From Candidatus Aminicenantota bacterium (lineage in GTDB: Bacteria > Acidobacteriota > Aminicenantia > UBA2199), in the NCBI GenBank assembly GCA_020355945.1, contig CP070627.1:1814791-1821138 (forward strand): DNA of 6,348 nt, written 5' to 3'. The first letter of the stretch is position 1. Each line of letters starts with the position of its first letter. A program made the position numbers and the translations under genes. A model generated the notes under the pieces. That model had not been told where the DNA came from and ran no database searches. It saw only the letters and a program-made list of their open reading frames with translations. Shown here one piece after another: positions 4,536 to 6,348 of the stretch.

Positions 4536-6348
4536 ATGTTTATAAATTATCTAAAAACAGCATTTAGAACCATGATCAGACAAAAAGGCCATTCCTTTAT
4601 CAACATTACCGGCCTGGCCATCGGGTTGGCATCCTGCCTGCTGATAACCTTGTGGATACTTGACGAGCTGAGCTTCGACAGGTTCCATCAGGATTCTCAA
4701 CATATTTATCATGTTTTGGCCCATGGGACGGTAAAAAACAACCCTTCTACACCTTCCCCCCTGGCACCGGCCCTGGAAGAAGAATTACCGGAAATCCTTT
4801 ACGCCACCAGGTACGAGGGCATGTTCGAAGTGTTGCTGAGTCATAAAGACAAAAAGTTCTATGAAGATGACTTGCGTGCGGTTGATCCTTGCTTTTTCAA
4901 GATCTTTACCTTCCCTTTTGTAAAGGGCAACCCGGATACTGCTTTAAATGATGTTAATTCAATTGTGATTTCCGAAGCAGTCGCAGAGAAGTATTTTGGC
5001 AGTGAAAATCCCATTGGTAAAGTTCTCACCATGAACAACCAGCGTGAATTGACCGTTACCGGCGTCATAAAAAATATACCGCATAATTCCACACTTCGAT
5101 TTGATATACTGGTACCCTATGAGATTCGAAGAATGAATATGAAGCAGCAGGGGTGGAACATGGATTGGGGCACCTTCTCTTCCCAAACATTTATAAAACT
5201 CAGGCCAGATTGCGCACCCACGGACATGAACCAAAAAATTGCCTACTTTCTCCAAAAACATGAAGAAAAAGAACATGTTATACTTTCAATTTTGCCTTTT
5301 ACCAGTAGAAATATGTTTTTTACCGGCAAAGAAAGCAACATATATATTTTTTCAGTGATTGCTTTTTTTATTCTTTTGATTGCCTGTATCAATTTTATGA
5401 ATCTTTCCACCGCGCGGTCGGCGAACCGGGCCAAAGAAATCGGCATCAGGAAAGTCACTGGCGCATATCGCCGCAGCATCATCATGCAATTTTTAAGTGA
5501 ATCTCTTCTCCTGTCTTTGATTGCCCTCATTTTGGCCTTCATGTTAGTGGCTCAATTGATCCCTGTTTTTAATGCAATTATAGGAGTGGAAATCTCACCG
5601 GGTATTTTACACCACCCTGCTATTCTTTTGGTATTAATCGGGCTGGTCCTTTTTACCGGTATTGCGGCAGGAAGTTATCCTGCTCTTTTCTTGTCTGCAT
5701 TTCAACCCATCCGGGTACTCAAAGGTAACCTGGAATCCGGGGCAAAAAGGGGCATTCTAAGAAAATCTCTTGTGGTTATCCAATTTTCTCTCTCCATCTT
5801 TTTGATGATCGGCACTGTTTTCGTATACAAACAGTTGAATTATATTAAAAATAGAGATATCGGCTATGATAGACAACATATCGTTAATGTTTCACTGAAA
5901 GGGGAAAGCCAAAAATTCTACCAGGTGTTAAAAAATGAATTACTTGGGGATAAAAGAATCGTAAGCGTTACCGGGACCATGGATGACCTACCTTATTTCG
6001 GGTGGAGTTCAGGAACAGCAGACTGGGAGGGCAAGGACCCCAACAAGGAAATATTAACCTATAACAATATCGTCGATTATGATTTCACCGAGACATTAAA
6101 CATTGAAATGGTAGAAGGAAGAGGCTTCTCCAGGGAGTTCACTTCAGATGCCGGGGTCAGTTATCTCGTTAACCAGGAAATGGCAAAACTAATGGGAGTG
6201 AAATCAGCCCTGGGCGCGAGGCTTACCTATTGGCGCAAGCCTGGAAAGATTATCGGTGTGATGAAAAATTTTAATTTTCTTCCGCTTAATAGAAAAATAA
6301 ATCCCCTTGTCCTGGTATTAGACCCGGAAAAAATACAAAACATGGTAA
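4536..6348 (+). CDS. ABC transporter permease, two-module MacB/FtsX type (3' end missing)
   Basis: The frame is open from ATG 4536 to the window edge: 604 codons with no stop; the final bases GTAA are not an in-frame stop. The usual length is about 800 residues, so roughly the last quarter is missing. The start is typical of the family (MFINYLKTAFRTMIRQKGHSF). A first helix at about 24-43 is followed by a periplasmic MacB-type domain (about 44-265), a helix at 269-289, the coupling motif KEIGIRKVTGA (300-310), and helices at about 324-344 and 362-382. The second module opens with a helix at 410-431 and a second periplasmic domain. The missing part should resemble the fragment at 2-385. The ribosome site AAGGAGGT ends 5 bases before the ATG. 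Three operator palindromes put the gene under the likely control of the BlaI-type repressor. No ATPase gene is visible, so the partner must lie beyond the window or elsewhere. Substrate unknown; peptide or lipoprotein export, or antimicrobial defence, would fit the family. Confidence 0.92.
   Translation, partial: MFINYLKTAFRTMIRQKGHSFINITGLAIGLASCLLITLWILDELSFDRFHQDSQHIYHVLAHGTVKNNPSTPSPLAPALEEELPEILYATRYEGMFEVLLSHKDKKFYEDDLRAVDPCFFKIFTFPFVKGNPDTALNDVNSIVISEAVAEKYFGSENPIGKVLTMNNQRELTVTGVIKNIPHNSTLRFDILVPYEIRRMNMKQQGWNMDWGTFSSQTFIKLRPDCAPTDMNQKIAYFLQKHEEKEHVILSILPFTSRNMFFTGKESNIYIFSVIAFFILLIACINFMNLSTARSANRAKEIGIRKVTGAYRRSIIMQFLSESLLLSLIALILAFMLVAQLIPVFNAIIGVEISPGILHHPAILLVLIGLVLFTGIAAGSYPALFLSAFQPIRVLKGNLESGAKRGILRKSLVVIQFSLSIFLMIGTVFVYKQLNYIKNRDIGYDRQHIVNVSLKGESQKFYQVLKNELLGDKRIVSVTGTMDDLPYFGWSSGTADWEGKDPNKEILTYNNIVDYDFTETLNIEMVEGRGFSREFTSDAGVSYLVNQEMAKLMGVKSALGARLTYWRKPGKIIGVMKNFNFLPLNRKINPLVLVLDPEKIQNMV

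Noticed and set aside
4959..5542. Minus-strand open frames inside the second permease region.
   Set aside because: The plus-strand frame from 4536 is continuous through this region with a clear permease fold, so these are antisense shadows.
6341..6348. An apparent stop (TAA) ending the permease at the right edge.
   Set aside because: In the permease frame the bases read ATG GTA A, so the TAA is out of frame and the gene continues.

Overview
The window looks like a chromosomal stretch of an uncultivated, probably Gram-negative bacterium. The style fits Acidobacteriota or Candidatus Aminicenantes: large two-module MacB/FtsX-type permeases occurring as paralogues, a BlaI-type repressor paired with an M56 membrane protease, and moderate GC. 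This assignment is recalled from family habits and was not tested.

Layout, left to right. (1) Positions 2-385 hold the C-terminal end of an ABC-transporter permease, followed by a GC-rich hairpin region. (2) Positions 651-2665 hold a tight two-gene operon: a BlaI/MecI/CopY-family repressor, then an M56 (BlaR1-like) zinc metalloprotease. The usual penicillin-sensing domain of the protease is replaced by a block of HEAT repeats encoded by near-identical 93-bp tandem repeats. (3) Positions 2765-4255, on the minus strand, hold an AT-rich gene for a B12-binding-type radical SAM enzyme with its own near-consensus promoter. (4) Positions 4536-6348, on the plus strand, hold the first 604 residues of a second two-module FtsX-type permease, which runs off the window without a stop.

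The main observation is regulatory. The repressor operon and the second permease have almost the same promoter block: TTGACA, 17 bp, TAAAAT, with matching upstream A/T tracts and matching start-codon surroundings. In both, the -10 box and start region are covered by tandem palindromes CGCTA-N6-TAGCG repeated at an exact 19-bp pitch, two copies at the repressor operon and three at the permease. The simplest reading is that the BlaI-type protein represses its own operon and the permease, and that the HEAT-bearing protease relieves this when it senses an envelope signal. The radical SAM gene between them lacks the palindromes and differs in base composition, so it looks like an insertion between two members of one regulon.

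No tRNA, rRNA, CRISPR array, transposase gene or ABC ATPase gene was seen.
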